Of a stretch of 64,000 bases of DNA, positions 61,531 to 64,000 are shown in pieces; the stretch's first letter is position 1; every line of letters begins with the position of its first letter. Origin of the DNA: Liopterus haemorrhoidalis. Taxonomy: Eukaryota > Arthropoda > Insecta > Coleoptera > Dytiscidae. The stretch spans positions 44,568,239 to 44,632,238 of the forward strand of contig OZ020613.1 of the NCBI GenBank assembly GCA_963971575.1, written 5' to 3'. Both the position numbers and the translations under genes were made by a program. The notes beneath the pieces are model-generated. The model had not been told where the DNA came from and searched no databases. It saw only the letters and a list, made by a program, of their open reading frames with translations.

Positions 61531-62856
61531 TGTTGGGCCCGCTAGGCGCCCCAAGTTCCTTTTTATTAATTTTAATTAATTTAAATGTAAAAACATAATT
61601 TATGTATATTTTTTCTATGTTTTCGGCCAACTAGGGCCATCTTCAAATAATTTATTGCACTTTTATGAAAATTTAATTCATTAGTTAACCGCGATTAACA
61701 GGTCGCTGACCGTTCATCACAAATTAACCTGTTCGTTAATATAACGTTTTTCGAGACCGCATGGTTTTTTAACCTATAATTCAGTGATTTTTGCTTCCCG
61801 GCTAATTTTTTATGTGTGTTTTATTTCGGATTTACGACCCGAAATATCAGTGATTTAAACCGCGTTCGTCAGCTTTACAAACTGACGAATAACTTTATAT
61901 AGTGCATCTTGTAATTTAGTGAAAACCAAAATCAGCTGTTATCTGCTCCAGAAGAGATATCCGTCTCCTCAGGACGATTCAGAATCCAGCTAAGTGTCCA
62001 ACACTTTAGTTTTATTCTATTTACTGTTTTGAAAATATTGCATTTTGAATTTTGTTTTGAGAATATTGTTTATTAGAGTAGTTCATTCCGAACTTACTTA
62101 AATTTCAGTTTAAGATTTATTGTTGTTAAATTCTTTAGAATAGCCTTCAGCTAATACAATTTAGTAACAATAATACTGCATATTATTGTTAATTTGCAGA
62201 TATTAATATTCTAGTATTAACATTCATTTATTGTAGTTTATTTTCACGTGCCTTCAGCTGATATTTATTTATGTATTAATGCAATTTAACCATTTGTTTG
62301 TTGCATATTTATTTCTAGTTCTATTACTGAACTAAGGCTTGGCTTTCACCAAAACACGTCTAGATATAGAGTGTTAATTATAAGTTTGTACTATATATGA
62401 TTATTGTATTGTGTCCGACAAAGTACACTGGCCAGCTTACATTGCACCGTATCTTGCCAGGTGTACTTTGTATCCAGTGAGTTGAGTCTACGATATTTTC
62501 GTGTTAGGTACATCGTCGGTAGGAGTCATCGAGGGAAACAGCAAGTATTGGCTCCTCCTTTCACCTTATTTGTGGGCCTGGACTTTAACCCTTCTCTCCC
62601 CAGCGAGGGCTACCCTCCTTTGTGCAGTCTCCTAGATTTGCCCCTAGGAGCAGAAGAGTTTAAATCCCCCTTCTTTCCTTAAGGTTGAAACCGGCGATTA
62701 CTCAACTCACTGCGCGTACGTCCGCGACACAATAGACCACTCAATTTACCGGCGCGCTGCGCTTCCAATATATCGGTCCTTCGAGTTTTAGATTGTCGAC
62801 CACTGTGTAGCGCTGTCTTGTCCTACGGTCACCACCCAACGTAGGCGGGCGCTACA
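61531..62856. mobile_element. Solo LTR, 1.33 kb
   Basis: Begins TGTTGGGCCCGC and ends GGCGGGCGCTACA, which are near inverse, flanked by GAAGT (61526-61530, 62857-62861). Sequence composition changes sharply at both edges. No gag or pol nearby. It contains GAAGATGGCCC..GGCCGAAAAC on the minus strand. It lies downstream of the last visible exon of gene B. Confidence 0.82.
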
Positions 62857-62946
62857 GAAGTGATATAATTAGCGTGTTCACATTACGCATCAAAGGATTA
62901 ACAAAAACAAGTATACTTATTTATAGTTAGTACTTAAACGTATGCA

Positions 62947-64000
62947 CAGGGATGGGGAGTCGATAGAAAAATTATCGACTCCCGACTCTCGACTCCGGAG
63001 TCGATATTTTTGAAAATCGACTCCGACTCCGACTCCGACTCCCGACTCCTTTCACTTGTTAATTGTAAAGTCTATTCCAAATGTTTAAGCGGAACTAAAT
63101 GGAATATTTATTTCTTGAATTATTCAAATTTCAAGTTCAAAAAATAACGATCAAAGTGGGCTTTTGTTAAACAAAATGATACAAAGCCTCATTCAATACT
63201 TAAAAGTTAATAGATTTCGATATCTAATTCCTATCTAATTAAATCAAAGAAACAGACTATACTTACATTAAATATCTTGGGTTAGGGTGAGCTGTTTTTA
63301 ATAAATGTCATTTTCATTGACTATTGAGTTATTTTTAATACAAATTTTCGAATATGTTAGTTTAAAAAAAAAAGTGTTTTGTATTTTATATGAAGTCTGT
63401 TCCTTTGGTTTAGGCGGAACTAGATTTTCAATTCTAGTTACTTTTACCGTTTGATTGATGCTTTTGATCATTTTGTTCAGGAAAAGCCAACTTCAATATA
63501 TAAAAATATATCTAATGACAACTTAAAATTCCGGTTAGTTCCGCCTAATTGTTTGTAACAGACTGTACTTTATTTTTCATAACATGTCACTTTTTTCTTT
63601 TGACATATAGATTTTAGCTGCCAACATGAAATATGAAATAATCACAAAGCTAGTTGCAACTTGAGAAAATAAAAATCCAGTTTAGTTCCGTTTTAACATA
63701 ATAAACAAAGTATACAGAAAAAGAAAAATTAGATATGACTAAAAACAAAAATCTTTATCCTATATCATTAATCTGTTAATATTAATTAAATTTTTAACTG
63801 GATAGCATGAAGGAAACCCTGTAAAACCGGTATTGAATATTTTTAATTTCATCTTCGTTCATGAACAGAGAACAAAATATAGTTCCTGTTTCCGTGCTTT
63901 AAAAAATTCTGGCAGTATGGTATTTTGCTTTCGTTTTCGGATTGTTCCCATCCTTGATAAAAATGTAATCAAAGAGTCGGGAGTCGATAACTTTTTCCGA
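62947..64000. mobile_element. MITE cluster at the right edge
   Basis: 62947-63060 is a repeat of GACTCC/GGAGTCGATA with a hAT-like start (CAGGGATGGGGAGTCGATA); GAGTCGGGAGTCGATAAC recurs at 63977 and runs off the window, so the two may be ends of one element. Between them lie the GCGGAACTA MITE at 63395 and a second single end at 63070. No gene seen. Confidence 0.5.
63395..63567. mobile_element. Second, smaller copy of the GCGGAACTA MITE family
   Basis: Starts GAAGTCTGTTCC and ends TTTGTAACAGACTGTAC, with AGGCGGAACTAGATTTTC inside the left end as in the 28132 copy. About 170 bp, internally deleted. Single ends of the same family (AGTCTATCCCAAATG.. or AGTCTATTCCAAATG.. then AAGCGGAACTAA) occur at 49561 and 63070. 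Confidence 0.75.

Noticed and set aside
61620..61660. GAAGATGGCC..GGCCGAAAAC taken as a second Penelope-like 3' end
   Set aside because: It lies within a TSD-flanked solo LTR, so the likeness to the 33.4-kb motif may be chance or a shared regulatory fold.
62404..62682. 92-codon frame with Pro/Leu-rich end
   Set aside because: It is inside the 1.33-kb solo LTR and has no supporting feature.

Overview
The window is AT-rich eukaryotic DNA. Spliced genes with long introns, and LINEs, Tc1/mariner, hAT, pogo/Tigger, Penelope-like and LTR elements, all point to an insect (or other arthropod) with a large, transposon-filled genome. I cannot name the species.

The only host genes I can support are a small family of C2H2 zinc-finger genes. 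Gene C lies on the minus strand. Its four coding exons (17656-17530, 16743-16612, 11269-11114, 4286-3475) join in one frame to a predicted 408-residue protein: three short acidic exons, then an eight-finger array. Divergent from it, plus-strand paralogues begin at 31077 (gene A), 33055 (a third first-exon copy) and 57090 (gene B). Gene B keeps three open exons and runs off the right edge. All 5' exons are bounded by phase-1 introns, nearly all with a GTCAGT donor. All but the shrunken first exon of gene A carry one I-K-x-E motif.

Everything else is mobile DNA, much of it nested. 4.7-14 kb (introns of gene C): a GACA-tailed repeat, nested foldbacks, mariner, Tigger and Tc1 relics, a tRNA-derived SINE with a perfect 14-bp target duplication, and a Tigger-like MITE. 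14-20 kb: a Jockey-like LINE relic, a pogo-type element and nested MITEs. 20.6-24.8 kb: an apparently complete two-ORF LINE with a perfect 15-bp target duplication. 25.8-30.3 kb: a decayed foldback with a hAT MITE inside it, and a 2.3-kb palindrome with a Tc1-like MITE in only one arm. 33.3-36.3 kb: a Penelope-like relic and two THAP/SWIM elements. 37.2-39.4 kb: an open hAT transposase gene (KIAA1586-like). 39.5-46.4 kb: a TIR element containing a LINE relic, mariner pieces, a whole Tc1 element and a 5'-truncated LINE. 47.3-57.0 kb: a solo LTR, hAT MITE, two near-identical THAP/SWIM elements, a 3.2-kb nest holding a 1.67-kb palindrome and a spliced SWIM gene, and a foldback made of ~159-bp subrepeats with a 9-bp target duplication. 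57-64 kb: gene B exons, MITEs and a 1.3-kb solo LTR.

The best candidate for something undescribed is the THAP/SWIM family: short TA-flanked elements carrying a THAP zinc-finger exon on one strand and a SWIM zinc-finger exon on the other, converging, with several decayed copies and one nearly intact SWIM gene.
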